In this document: in pieces, positions 47,993-60,783 of the stretch
Position numbering within the stretch: position 1 is the first letter of the stretch
Layout of the letters: each line of letters opens with the position of its first letter
NCBI GenBank assembly: GCA_025716855.1
Contig: JAIXMQ010000041.1
Location: 124,001-188,000, forward strand
Origin: Pilaira anomala
Lineage: Eukaryota; Mucoromycota; Mucoromycetes; Mucorales; Mucoraceae
Reading direction: 5' to 3'
DNA length: 64,000 nt
The notes under the pieces: model-generated
The model's input: the letters and a program-made list of their open reading frames with translations, nothing else
Databases searched by the model: none
Told to the model about the DNA's origin: nothing
Program-made: the position numbers and the translations under genes

Positions 47993-50402
47993 ATGGGTAA
48001 ATTTCCACCTTTTGAACTGACAACAAATCAATCTCAAACACTTTGCGCTATTCTCGATACATTTGTATCCGAATTAACAGCAGAAGAAGCACAAGCTATT
48101 ATTGAAAAAATTCAATCAAATCCAAATATTTATAATATCGATAGTTCAAAAATATCCAATTATGCTCAACTTTCAGCTTCCAAACTTAATGTAGAAGCTA
48201 ACGTACTTGAATTTATTGAGAATTGCGTAGATCCCAAAAACCGTTTGGATTTAACGCGTGTTTTGGATTTGTTGGGTTCCCGCCCTGGTTCCTTATTTTT
48301 TACGGGTCATTTTAAACCCTTTGCTGCTTTAAGTCGTAAAGAAAGAGAACAGGCATTATTGAAATGGAAGACATCAAATTTAGTCACGCTTCGTACCTTG
48401 TATAATGTATTCTCCGGTATCTGTTTTTTTAATACTTATGCGCGAACTCATTCACCTATTGTGGATAGTATCAGTTATAGTCCTGCAAGTAATGATATGT
48501 TTCTTGAAAATCATCCTGATTATGAGCCTGTTGAACATGAACGTATACCCATGATGACAACACAAGAAGCTACTTCCGGTGATTTAGAGTATGATGCTAT
48601 TGTGGTTGGTAGTGGCGCAGGTGGAGGTGTTGTGGCCGCTGAATTATCTCAGGCCGGTTATTCAGTTCTGGTGATTGAAAAAGGAAAGTATTACCATCAA
48701 AGTGAGATGAAACAAGAAGAGCAAGAAAGTTATTTAAACATGTTTGAGGGTGGCACTTCTTTGGTTGCTTCAAATGGTTCTGTTCAGTCTCTTACTGGAG
48801 CTACTTTAGGTGGTGGAACTACTTTAAACTACTTAGTTTCATTAAAGGTATTATACGTATATTTTATTTTAAAAAGAAGGTCTTATTTAGTTTTAAAACA
48901 CATAGCCTCAACATTTTGTTCGTGAAGAATGGGCCAGGATGGGTCTTTCCTATTTCATATCTCCTCAGGTATTCATGATAATAAATAAAAAGCATTATAT
49001 TAATACTAACAAGACCACATTTTAGTTTAACAAAGATTTGGATCGTGTATTTGAAAGAATCGGAGCCAGTACTGAGAAGGCGTCGGGAACCAAAGCGAGT
49101 GAAAAGTTTATTATGGGTTGCAGGTAAAGATATAAAGAATAATAAATATTTATATTCATTTGTTTAAAAAAATACTTCATACTTTAATCAAATTTTAGTA
49201 AACTCGGTTATTCCATCGAACCTGTGCCTGTAAATACAGGTGGTAGAGCTCATCCGTGTAGTCGGTGTATTATGGGCTGTAAAGCTGGTATTAAAAACAG
49301 TACGGCCAATACTTGGTTACTGGATGCAATGAGAAATGGAGCCCGGTTCTTAGACAGGACAAAGGTTACACGAGTACTCACGGTAAACGGAGGAAGAGAA
49401 GCCATTGGTGTAGAATGTTGTGTTCATGGTTCAGAACAAACTACGATAATTAAAGCGAAACAAATCATTATTGCCTGTGGATCATTAAGTACCCCCACTG
49501 TATTGAAAAAGACTGGACTTCGTAACCCACATATTGGTAGACACTTGAGACTTCAACCTATTTGTTTTAGCTTTGGATTTTTTGATGAAGCAATTAATCA
49601 AACAGAAGGTCCACTTATTGCAAATGTATGTAATGCATCTGATAACTGTCAAGGTGATAATTATGGTGCTAAAATTGAAGAAGGTTTACTACTTGCGGGT
49701 GTATTAGCTAATAAATTACCTTGGCTTAGTGCAGCTAAACATAAGGAACTCATGTTGAGACGTAATAGTATGGTTTCATTATTAAACGTAGTTCGAGATA
49801 AAGATTCAACTGGTACTGTTCAACTAGATGAATCAAGTAGTATACCTGTTTATGATTATCAACTTTCAAAGCATGATGAAACGTCTTTTATCTTTTGTAT
49901 GGAAAAGAGTATGAAGATTTTAGTTGCTGCTGGTGCAAGAGAGTTGTATACAAATCAAGCCAATGTAGAACCTTTTATGTTTAAAAAAGATGAAGAATCA
50001 AGAACAGATAATCCAAGATTTTTAAAATGGTTGGAAAGTGTACGTAAAGGAGGTATTTTGATGACTGGTACACCATTAGTATCCGTTCATCAGTTAGGAT
50101 CATGGTATGTGTGTGTGTGTGTGTGTGTGTGTAAGCATATAAATAGATGACGTATAAATTAATCTTTTTTTATATATGTATATATTTATATTACATACAA
50201 TAGTCGTATGGGTATCACACCTAAACTATCGGTGGTTCAACCCACTGGTGAAACATGGGAAGTCAAGAATTTATATGTAGCGGATGGCTCGGTATTTCCA
50301 ACCGCAGTTGGAGTAAATCCAATGGTCACGATTGAAGCTATTGCGATTGATATTTCACGTAATATTATTGCAAATATGAACAGGAACAAGTCTAGGTTAT
50401 AA
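47993..50402 (+). CDS. long-chain fatty alcohol oxidase, second tandem copy
   Basis: Five exons (47993-48847, 48906-48968, 49026-49123, 49199-50104, 50204-50402) join to 706 residues. The same motifs occur as in the first copy: VGSGAGGGVVAAELS near residue 203, LGGGTTLNYLVS, HPCSRCIMGCKAGIKNS, GSWCRMG across the last intron, and DGSVFPTAVGVNPMVTIEA. The small second and third exons have the same lengths (63 and 98 bases) and phases as in the first copy. I chose the ATG at 47993 because it aligns with the first copy. An in-frame ATG at 47912 would add a hydrophobic N-terminal segment, but it lies in a T-rich leader-like tract. Confidence 0.93.
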
Positions 50403-50704
50403 AAAAAAATTAAGTTTATAATACACATATAATATAAAAAGTCACGGGATTATTATAAAGCCTTTTATGGGGAAAGTTTATGTACTCTAGCATGTGATAA
50501 TGCAAAAAAGTACTTGTGTTACATAAATTTGAGAAATGGTGGAGAAACGTGGTTTCAAAGCTTGTGAAAATAATATTTACACACACACACGCACATAACA
50601 AAACATTACAAGCGGGTATAATAATATATAATTAATTTTATTTCTTTTTCTCTTTTTTTTATTTTTTATTTTTCTTTTTTTTTTTTTTTTTTTTTTTTTT
50701 CTTT

Positions 50705-51333
50705 ATGAATTTCAGTCAAATGCCAAACTCGTCTTTTAATGATGAATCTTGGCTGTATAACAATAACAATAATAATAATAATAGTAATAATAACTATTCA
50801 GAATTAAAATCAAGTTATAATAATGAAACCTTACAAGAACCTGTACCATTTGAAGGTAAAAAAAAAAAAAAAAAAAAAAAAAAGGATATTGCTTGAAACG
50901 TATCTATATTTACACACACACAACATACACCAGATTTTAAATTTAGCTTCGGTATAAACACGGACTTTTCAAGCACTATAACAACAGAAGAATTTTCATC
51001 TAGCACTATTTTGGATCCATTTTTACAGGAACCTTTTACGTTTATGCCAGAACCAAATACAGTATTAGACGAAAATGATCAAAAAGCATTTTCAAGCTTT
51101 TTAGATGCGTTTTTTATGGATCCAGAAATGCAATTTAATCAACAACAAAATAATGGTTTTTATTCATTTAATAATCAACAACAACAAGAAGAAGAAAAAG
51201 AAGAGGAAAATAGAAGAAGTTCAATTTTACAATCTCTTGATGAACAAAAGATGTTACACCAAAGGCTTTCACTTATTACATCACCAACAACAGCTGATCA
51301 TCAATGCAATAGCAACAGCAACAGCAGCATCAT

Positions 51334-51369
<36 letters not shown>

Positions 51370-52348
51370 ACTTAGATCTCCCTCTATCAATAACACAAGT
51401 AGTGTTACATCAACTTCTGAAGATGATTTGCCTCAATCTATATACCTTCGTCAAAGTGATTCAATTTCTTCACATTATACCAATAACAGTACTAGTGGCA
51501 GTAGTATTATTCGTAACAACAGAAAGCGTAATTTAGTCCCCCGTGAAAAACTCACAACAAATAAGAAAGCAAGAACCAATAAGGAATTATTAACAGAGGA
51601 AGAAAAGAGAGCCAATCATATTGCTTCTGAACAAAAAAGAAGAAGTACTATTCGAAATGGTTTTAAAGATCTTACGGACCTTATTCCAAACTTGAAGAAT
51701 ATCAATAATTCTAAAAGTACAGTATTGTTTAAGGCAGTAGATTTTATTAAATATTTAGAAAAAAGAACAAAAGGCTTAAGAGATAAAGTTGGGTCACTTG
51801 AATTACGTGTGGAAGTAGAAGGTCGTATGACTACTACTACTAATAGTAACAATAGTAGTAAGCAACAAGTAAAAGATTCAATCATGATTTCCGATGAAGA
51901 TGAACCAGTGGTTGCTATGGCAAAAGAAGCAAAAAATCCCATAAAAAAACCCATTACTATGGCTACGACTACTACTACTACTAATAATAATAATAAGAAT
52001 AAGAATAACAAGAATATATCTACAACTACAACACTTATGAACAATATTAATAATAATAATAACAATTACAAGAATACATATATGAACCAAACGAGTCATT
52101 TACAAGGATTACCGGCAAATGCAAGAAATGCTTTATTAGCACATAAAACACAACAAAAACAATTATTAATATTACAAGAACAATTGCAATTACATCAAAG
52201 ATTAATTGCACAACAACAAGAGATGAAAGAAAGAAGTATGATATCAGTTAAAAACAAGTTACCGCCTATTCTTGGACAATATGATACATCGAGTACAACT
52301 TCTTTTCTTTTAAAAGAATTAGAAGATAAATCAATTAGCGCACCATAA
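50705..52348 (+). CDS. bHLH transcription factor
   Basis: Two exons (50705-50855 and 50934-52348) join to 521 residues. The basic-helix-loop-helix domain is clear at about residues 212-265: EEKRANHIASEQKRRSTIRN, then GFKDLTDLIPNL, a short loop and KSTVLFKAVDFIKYLEKR. His, Glu and Arg sit at the spacing that reads E-boxes of the CACGTG class, and the domain is most like Mlx-type factors. The flanks are low-complexity (Asn, Ser, Gln and Thr runs), with a Gln-rich helix near the C-terminus (KQLLILQEQLQLHQRLIAQQ). The intron begins with about 25 A. The E-box preference is inferred from the residues. Confidence 0.88.
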
Positions 52349-52426
52349 AAAGAATTATTAATATATACAAATATGCCCACTTTTTTTTTTATATATACAT
52401 ATGTACAAAAAAATAAAAAATATTTT

Positions 52427-52726
52427 TTATTCAATAGCAGAATATTTCTTTAGTAGAACTGATCTTCTTTGTTCCCATGATTTTTCGGGACTGATAGGAG
52501 AACTCTGACAAGAAGGTGGCGTCCGGTTCCATTGGTAATACGTTGGTGTCTTCTTTAAGCTAAATCCGTTATGGCTGGGTATTAATCGTTCTTCTTCCTC
52601 TTCGTCTTCATAATTATTTCTTGCTTTTTTAATTTTATATCCTATTAACAGAATCAGCAAAATTAAACTTCCAATAACAATAGGTGATATCCGAAACACT
52701 ATCCAAAACGTATTAGATCTGTACAT
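52427..52726 (-). CDS. small single-pass membrane protein, unknown
   Basis: A 99-residue frame from an ATG at 52726. It has one transmembrane helix (ISPIVIGSLILLILLIGY), then KIKKAR, an acidic stretch and a Ser/Pro-rich tail. An upstream ATG at about 52904 with a good donor (MEITDLKLIQTS) might be a first exon, but no combination of acceptors keeps the frame, so I use the downstream start. The family is not recognised. The gene converges on the bHLH gene with 78 bases between stops. Confidence 0.5.
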   Translation of the reverse strand: MYRSNTFWIVFRISPIVIGSLILLILLIGYKIKKARNNYEDEEEEERLIPSHNGFSLKKTPTYYQWNRTPPSCQSSPISPEKSWEQRRSVLLKKYSAIE

Positions 52727-52729
52727 TAA

Positions 52730-52913
52730 AAAAAAAACCTGTTCTTTTTTTTTTTTTTACCAGTTGATATAGGCACTTCTTTTTTTTTAAAAAAAAAATA
52801 AAATAAAATAACATATCAAAAAACTTTAACCTTTTTGAACTTTTTTTTTTTAAAAAAAATTAGTACCTGAAGTTTGAATCAACTTTAAATCTGTAATCTC
52901 CATTATAATGACC

Positions 52914-52944
<31 letters not shown>

Positions 52945-53100
52945 AGGAAAGAAAAAAGAAAAAGGGAAAACCAAGGTCAAAAGAAAAAGAGGAGGAAAAA
53001 AAAAAAAAAGGTGAATTATAAATACATTTTTATACGATTTTTTTTTTTTTTTGTTTTTTTTTGGTAGCCTTTTTTATTATTATTATTGTAAATAAATCTA
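52730..53100. other. intergenic, dense A and T homopolymers
   Basis: It contains poly(A) near 52914-52942 and several poly(T) runs up to the stop of the complex I gene. No gene is seen. Confidence 0.5.
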
Positions 53101-54124
53101 TTATTTCTTTTCTTCACCTTCAATCTTCTTGGGAGTATCATCACGTCCAGGACCTATTACATAAATAAAAATTAATATTTTAAAATAAAGCAAAAAGAAT
53201 TTAATTCACACTTACCATTTTGTTCCCAAGGTGAAAGAGCACCTTCGAAGTTTCTGAAAGCTTGAGCTAATTCAACAGGCTCAGAAACCACACGCTTCTT
53301 TTCTTCATCATAACGAACTTCAACATAACCTGTAAGAGGGAAATCCTTTCTTAAAGGATGACCTTCGAAACCGTAATCGGTCAAAATACGTCTAAGATCA
53401 GGATGACCTGTGAAGAAAACACCAAACATATCATAAGTTTCACGTTCCTGCCAGTTAGCAGAGTTGAAAAGAGGTACAACAGATGGAACAGGAGAAATCT
53501 CACTAGCATAAGTCTTTACACGAATACGTCCATTATACTTCATACTCAACATGTTGTAAACAACTTCAAATCTGTTCTCACGAGAAGGGAAATCGACACC
53601 AGTAATATCCAAAACAGATTTAAATTGAGAGTTGCTGTGATCACGTAAAAAGTGCATAACTTGATAAACTGCAGTTGGTGCACAATAAATTGTCAACTCG
53701 TCCTTATAAACACTGAATTGTTGAATAAACTTGGGCAAAGTTGACATGAGGTATTGACCATATTCATGAAGAGCATCATTGCCAGACTTGAAATTAGGGT
53801 CGGCTGAAACTTCCTTCATATCCTCTGCGGCTATTATATATCCTTTTTTATTAAAATTTTTCTCTTCTTTCTCTTTCTCTTTTCTTTATCTCTTTTTTTT
53901 TTCCAATCTATAAAATTTTACCTTGATACTTTACAGAAGCTGAAGTAAAAGCACGAACAGGTGTAGTACGAATAGCAGACTTGGCTATAGAAAAAAAAAT
54001 GTCAACATTGTGTTCTCCTTGATTCATGTCATTTTTTTCTCTCTTCTTTTTTTATTGTTATTATACCTGCTAAAAGTTGGCGAGGAAGACGTACAAGAGA
54101 GGCGTTAATTAATCGTGATGCCAT
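53101..54124 (-). CDS. mitochondrial complex I 30-kDa subunit (NDUFS3/NuoC type)
   Basis: A peripheral-arm subunit of NADH:ubiquinone oxidoreductase. Four exons (54067-54124, 53922-53984, 53216-53830, 53101-53153) join to 262 residues. The N-terminus is Arg/Ser/Ala-rich without acidic residues ([19 protein letters not shown]), as in a mitochondrial targeting peptide. The family signature is intact: [40 protein letters not shown]. Earlier come [20 protein letters not shown] and [10 protein letters not shown]. The C-terminus ends in a short charged tail, KKIEGEEKK. The length is as expected for fungi. Confidence 0.97.
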
Positions 54125-55003
54125 TGTTTTAAAAAAAAAGAGTGGGGAGTTCGTTGGTATAATTAACAAAAAGAAAGACCCAACTGAATATTCAACTATA
54201 AAATAAAAAAAATCGTCCCCGGATTTACAATAGAAAACACTACACAGCCAGGTTGAGCGCAAATTCTGTGATGACGTGTTGAGTTGAATCTGAATTCAAA
54301 GCCAAAGGGGATATGAATGAGAATTTTGCATTGAAAAGGCTAAATGACCATTTTGGATATTGTGCAGAATTCAACAAGTTCACTTTAAATTTCTCCTGGA
54401 ACTACTAATTTTATGCTTACAGCGAAAAAGGCTATCAACAATAATCAAGTTCAAGAAGCTTTTTGTATCTTTTATATAAAATTGGGGGGTGATTCCAACG
54501 ATTTTAATAACTTTATCAATTTCGCCCTTTACACATCTGATGATAACGTTAATAATAGGTGCAATATCCCGATCATTGTTCTTAGTTATTTTTTTTTTTT
54601 TTTTGACGTAACTATTTTATGCTACATATGATATAATTAACTCGGATTCAAATTCGATAAAACTATAGAATCTAAGCTCTTTTTTTCTCATGGATTGATG
54701 TGATACACCGTTTTTTTTTTTGCTTACTTGTTTTTCAGTTTCATTAGTTCACATATCATGCAACAGAAGCCTGACGTGGAAATTCCAAGCAGCGTTTCTT
54801 TCTACTATCAAAATTCAGTAAAAAAGGATACCATATAAACCCACTTCATTACTTTATTATTATAGTAATTTACTATTTTAAATGTCACTGATACAGGCTC
54901 TATTACACATTTTTCAAGCTTGGGTAAAGTGCGTGTTTATTAGTAGTGAAAGAAGAGAGAAGAATAGTTTAATTAATACCATGTATACGATATATTTTAT
55001 TAT
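54125..55003. other. intergenic, no supported gene
   Basis: It lies between the complex I start and the TRAPPC11 stop. A 72-codon frame at 54413-54631 has no domain and runs into a poly(T). Confidence 0.45.
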
Positions 55004-58000
55004 CTAAAACTTTCGTTTAGCATTGACGAAGGCTAAAATAGGTTGTTGGTTTGAATCTGGTGTACTAGATTGTCTAGGTTGTAAATCATTATCCAAAGCA
55101 ATAGAAATTCCTGTACCTGCAATCTCAACAGGCACCTCCTTTTCTCCGCCTTGTTGTCGTAAAGCCATAACTTTAAGTCGAGGTAGCTTCACTTTACCAG
55201 CTAACAAAGGATAACATGTGTATTGATAGTTGGTTCTTGAAAGAGGTAAAACACGTCCCTTTATCTGCTTATAACCAGAGAATACAAACGCTTCACTAAG
55301 TTCAATAGAGGCGGTATAATCTGCTAAATATTCTGTGGGATTGTGTACAGTGTAAGATAAAGTAAATGGCTCATTCAAGTAAATCTCGGATGGGATATCT
55401 AAAAACAAAACAAGTGTAAATAATTGTTCTAGATTGATATATAAATATATAAATTTACCTGCGACCACTACAAGGTCTTGGTTTTGGAATTGTATAGACG
55501 GTAAACGAATGATTGATTTATAATATTTATCATGACCTCCAGATCTAATAATAGTCAATATAAAAGGGAGGTTGAATTTTATCCTATATATTAAATTTAC
55601 CGTTTCCAATTAATTACGATGGTTCCAGCGGGAATAGATGGTTGTAATTCTGTAATATCCGTAGTGGCTATTCTAAATAAATAATTTGCATTATATACAT
55701 GTCCCGTTTTCCATTCTATAAAAAAAAACACCTATCGTAAATACAACGAATTATATTATATTATATTCCACTTACGTTGATTATCGAAATCATCCATTCT
55801 TGAAATCAATGATAATGAGGTATATTGATGAGAAAAGGTCTCGTCTTTTTCTAATTGAACATTTTTAATATCCAAATCCCAAGCAGAAAAACATCGAATG
55901 GCGGCAACCATAAGCCATCTTTCGGCATAATCTAAATCAGGAGATATCGATTTTTGAAGCTTTTCACTTTGAGCACATAACTCAAAGTTTGCATCAAACG
56001 GGGCAATAAAGGGGATACGAAGTGATTCAGATTTCTCTACAGGTAATGAAGCGCCTTTACCAATAATTGTATATCTTACCTGGAATATAATTTTCAATCA
56101 CACTGTCATTAGTTTTATTTATTGAGACACTTACGGTAATACTAATCAATCTTGATCCTGTTACGTTTCCACCATGAAGGTAAAGAGATTTACTTGCAGA
56201 TTTACCAGGCTCAATTCTTCCTACTGTCGCTTCTTTTACCGCACCAATATCTTCATTATCATCTTCCATTGTAAATGCAATATAATCTTCAATCACTTAA
56301 AATAAAACATGGATAAGGAAAAACAGAATGATTTTTGTATGTAAAATGGTAATTTATTTTTACCTGCTCCTTCTGAATTTTTGATCTCTGCTTGAATAGT
56401 AGCTTCGACAGGCTCCGTTTCTGAACTAGTCATAATAACTTCAAGTTTGAATAATTCGTCTAGTAATGCTGGCGCTGCATGTTCGAATTTAAGGTCTATG
56501 CTTGGAGGTTTTTGCATGACACTTTTTTTTTTTTTTTAATTTTAGGATTTGTTCTAAATTTTACCAAAGCGATATTTTTTACTTACTTTACAGTTGAATG
56601 GAATCCACGTCCGTCTAAAATTCTATAAACTAGTTTACTTTCGTTGTCTGCAAAGGATAAGTTAGAGTTATGACTAGAGTTTTCGTTCGTATGTTATTAC
56701 CTGATGGTGATTCAAGCCATTTTCTACGTGTGATAGGTTGGTCTTCTGTATTCTTATCAACAGGATAATTTAATTCGACTTTCCAACAAGGCGTAATCCA
56801 ATTAAATGAAACGCTCAAAATCTACAAATAAAAATAATAAGCATACACTTTACTAATGAAGAGGGAAGAATCTATACTTTAAGTTCACCACATTCTTGAG
56901 GAATTACTAAACCTTGCAAAACCTTTGTTTGATTTTTCTGTATGCCTAAATCAACTTCAGTAGAATACCAATTTAAATAATCTCCTTCTTCCGTTACTTT
57001 AGTTAACGTATTCGAAAAATCAATTAGTTCCAAAGACTTTTGTTCTGTCTCTGCGCCAGTGTCCTTTAAAATGATATTATACTGAGGATTATTAAATACA
57101 ATCTTAACAGCATTAAATCGCATCTTATTAGGTGGTGAATTTTTATCTGTTTTCAATGTAATTTGGTAATCGATTGGTGCACCAACAAAATTTGTTTGCT
57201 TTTTAATCTGTACATGACACGAAGCAAAAGCATTAATTTGATCCATTTGTATCACAAGTGGTGTATGATCTTCTGCAGTTGAAAGAGGATGAACCGTCAA
57301 AATATCAAACAATTCTTTTTGAATATCGCTTCGTTTGTTGTCCGCCATAGGTAAATCATCGGCTAATAACTCAACCAAACATTCAACAGCTCTTTCCCAA
57401 GATCCAAGTTCTTTAGCACATCGCAAAGACCATCTTAAAATAGAGGTTAATACCATATGCCATTTTTCTTTACGATATGTCTTTCCAATACGCTCAAAGA
57501 ATTTGATCGCCATTTCGAATTTACCGGTTTCGTAATATGTACCAGCAATTTCTGCTGCTAAATAGAGCGTCATACGTCCATTACGATATCGTTTGAACTG
57601 CTCATAACTTTTGGTTAATAATTCGATAGTAAGACTAGAGTGATCCACTGATTTTTCAGATAAAAGCTGTTTTGATGTGTCCGCATTTTCTGTTCGTTCC
57701 ATCTCTAAGAACCGACGACGTCGCTCGGCACAACACATTGCTGCTAAATGATAGTAAAATCCTGGATGTTGTAAAATTGCTCCAGGATTACATCCGCTGG
57801 TACTTGTAAATCCACTGGTAGGATTGCCGAGTAATGGACTACCAGGTGCTCCAGCGGCGGAGGTTAAATAAGCGGCAGGTGAAGGTATTTTATATCCAGC
57901 ATGAATGGCTGCATCAATGATGTCTGCAAAAATACGATATCTATAGAAAAAAAGGTTTATAAGAATATGAATATGCTCCTTTTCTTTTCACATTTTGGCT

Positions 58001-59498
58001 TACTGTTTCGAAAGCCAGGCCCAATATTCAAATGTTTGTTCTCCCATTCCCCAAGTAGGAGAATAAGATTGAAACATGTGTAAATGACCATTGAGTTGAC
58101 TTAAAGCAGCTGTAGGATCATTCATGTAAAGATAAAATTTACATATTTTTATATTGATACAATCTGCCAAATCTCTAGCCTCGTTCCATCTCTTTTCATG
58201 TGCTTTTAAATTCACATGTCCCATTGTAATTGAAGATGTTGGTGCAAGCATATCAGTTATAATATTATATGCTGCTTCATAAGATCTAATAAATATTTAA
58301 TCATTTGTTCCTTCTATATTAAACACTTTTTTTTTCTCCAGTATACCTACTTGAGTGCACCATCGATTTCTTGCTTTGCTTCTTGAAAAAACGCAGCTTT
58401 AAAATCATATCGAAGCATCCATCCTGTAACGGATAAAGGCTGAGGTTCGGTGGATGATAAGTCGGGTGTGGCTCTTGGGATCATACCAGGTGATGGTAAT
58501 CTCGATTTCTTTTTACGAAGTTTCTTTAATTTATTACTATAAAATTGAAGTGCAGGTTCATAAAGAGCTCTGTACAAATTATTAGCAAAATCTTGTAACT
58601 CTGTTGGTGAACCAGGTGCGATTGTAAAAAAGGAAGTTTTGATATCTAATCCACATTGCTTTCGAATCGATGATAATCTTTCTTCGGTGGAAGGATCTAA
58701 GGCTCAAAAACGTTAGATCTCTCTCTTTCTCTTATTATCAATGTTTCCCATCTAACCTGTAAGTCGTTGCTTTAAAATAATGACGGCTGCAAATTTAATT
58801 CCTTTGTCTTGAAAGTATTTACTGCAAAACAAACAGTTTAATATAAAAAAGCTGTTTACTTTTCTTCTGGTACTTACCGTCTAGTATTTATTTCGGTAGA
58901 TAAACTGTGATCATGTTCTCGTTCTTTAGGGTCAATAAGTACTTGAGAAGCTAAAGGTCCTGTTTCACGTTTAGGTTTAGGTGTGCTTCCAGGTTCTGCT
59001 TGCCACTCCCACAAGTCATAAAATCCAACCATAACACTGGGTGAATACAAATATTTCTTTACCCAAAGAGGTGTCATGACACCATCAGGATATAATGGTG
59101 AGTCATGACTTAAAGGTGATAACTTCGAATGAGGAGGTGGTAAGTTGGGTGAGGATGCTGTTTGTTTTTGAGGTAATACATAATCCTAAAGGGAAATTTT
59201 TAAAATACGCGTATTATTTTTTAAAAGTTGAACCCACCTTGGAAACAGTAATAACTTTAAAGGGGGGAGTTTGGTTACTAGATAAATACCGTGTTGCTTC
59301 GTATAGTGTGTATTCAGTCTTGGACGTCAAGATATTTAATAGTGAATGAACTAGTCCTGATCTTGGACTTCGTCGAGATGGTGATTCATCGGTAGACTCA
59401 ACATCAACAAGTAATGAAGTTTCATCTGACGTTGTTAAGCCGTATACACCTAACACTGGGACAGGATGAAGTATGTATTCGGGCGGATAAGAATACAT
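55004..59498 (-). CDS. TRAPPC11-like (foie gras) trafficking protein
   Basis: TRAPPC11 is a subunit of the TRAPP III type complex acting in ER-Golgi traffic and autophagy. The start at 59498 opens MYSYPPEYILHPVPVLGVYG. The N-terminal exons contain LWVKKYLYSPSVMVGFYDLW and the middle the foie-gras region: LADCINIKICKFYLYMNDP, FEYWAWLSKQYRIFADIID, HPGFYYHLAAMCCAERRRRF, YLAAEIAGTYYETGKFEMAI and LRWSLRCAKELGSWERAVEC. The C-terminal beta-rich part (gryzun-like) includes LNEPFTLSYTVHNPTEYLAD and ends NAKRKF. About ten short introns interrupt the gene and the product is about 1,250-1,300 residues. Assignment rests on the middle region. Several small exon limits near 56600-56820 are not refined. Confidence 0.9.
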
Positions 59499-60042
59499 GA
59501 CAACTCTCTCTCTCTATATATATATATAATTGTATAAAGAAAAAGAAATAGAAAAGGCGTGTTGAAAGTAAAAATAAGGGCCGCTTTATTTATTTGGGAA
59601 TACAAATTTACTTTGAATAAATTGTGTTTATCCAAATCGTGATAAAATTGAAACAAATTAAACAACAATGGATAATATAATCAGATACAGAGATATGTCA
59701 AAGTATAGCTCTACTTAAAACCGATAGTTTTATAAACATCTACAATACATGTTGTCAGCATACTTCACACTTATTTCTTCTCTCATTAATAAATGCATTT
59801 GCTTATTTATTATTCAATGCTGCAGACACACATATAACCTGAAACAACACACAAATATATAGGCTACTATAAAGCCTTTGCTTTATATTTTGATAAATAT
59901 AACAGTTTTTACATTTTCTATTTACGTCACGCAGTACGAGACACGGAATTTTAAAAATTCACAACAACGTAAAGTTTTTTTATTTGTATTTTTTCGATTT
60001 CACTCTTAAAGTACAACTAAACAAAACTTTTTCTTTTACAAA
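59499..60042. promoter_or_regulatory. intergenic between divergent TRAPPC11 and PDCD5
   Basis: A 540-base divergent promoter region. It holds a CT/TA run at 59501-59528. No further element is recognised. Confidence 0.4.
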
Positions 60043-60783
60043 ATGGAGGACGACGAACTTGCACAAATTAGAGCTAGACGTTTAGCTGAATTACAAGGAC
60101 AAGGTGGTGGTCAACCTCAACAGGTATAGAAAAATGAACTTCATCAAAGAGGAAAAAAAAAAAAATAACTGTAAACTAGAGTGGTGGTTTTCCCGGTGCT
60201 GGTATGGGTGGTGCTGCCGGTGGTGCTTCCAAGGAAGATGCTGAAAAGAAAGGGTAAAAATGGAATACGCATATATATTCTCTAGACTCTCAATGTATTC
60301 ATTTATTTTGTTAGACAAATGGAAGAAATGCGTCGTACGATGGTAAAAATACCTAAATAGAGTTCATTGAAGCTTGTTTTTTTCTAACAAACTACTTTTA
60401 GTTGTACCAAATTTTGGATAACTCTGCCCGTGAGCGCTGTAAGTTGAAAATACACACCTACAATCATTCACGTTACTAAGTTTTTTTTTTATGTGATTGA
60501 AGTGGGTCGTATTCAAATGGTTAAAGCTGATAAAGCTCGTGCCGTCGAAGACCTTTTAATTAGAATGGCTCAATCAAATCAATTGAGAAGTAAAGTAACT
60601 GAAAAGCAATTGATTGATCTTTTAGGTCAAATTAACCAACAAGATTCTTCTTCAACTCAAACACGTATTGTGGTAACGTATATACATAATATGTCAAACT
60701 GACTGGATCCAAAAATTGACAGATTTATTCGTTAGTATAACCGCAAGCAATATGATGACTCTGATGATGATTATGACTTGTAA
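60043..60783 (+). CDS. PDCD5 homologue
   Basis: Six exons (60043-60123, 60180-60253, 60315-60342, 60402-60438, 60503-60672, 60736-60783) join to 145 residues, the size of PDCD5. The start MEDDELAQIRARRLAELQ is the family's N-terminal helix. A Gly-rich linker follows, then QMEEMRRTML, YQILDNSARERLGRIQMV and KADKARAVEDLLIRMAQSN, and the C-terminal acidic end DDSDDDYDL. The family is a DNA-binding three-helix-bundle protein; animal PDCD5 is linked to apoptosis and to chaperonin CCT. The role in fungi is unclear. Two exons of 28 and 37 bases are notably small. Confidence 0.96.

Noticed and set aside
51616..52065. 149-codon minus frame rich in Leu and Val
   Set aside because: It is antisense to the bHLH gene and reflects Asn/Thr codon runs on the coding strand.
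54413..54631. 72-codon plus frame near the complex I gene
   Set aside because: It ends in a poly(T)-encoded Phe run and has no recognisable feature.
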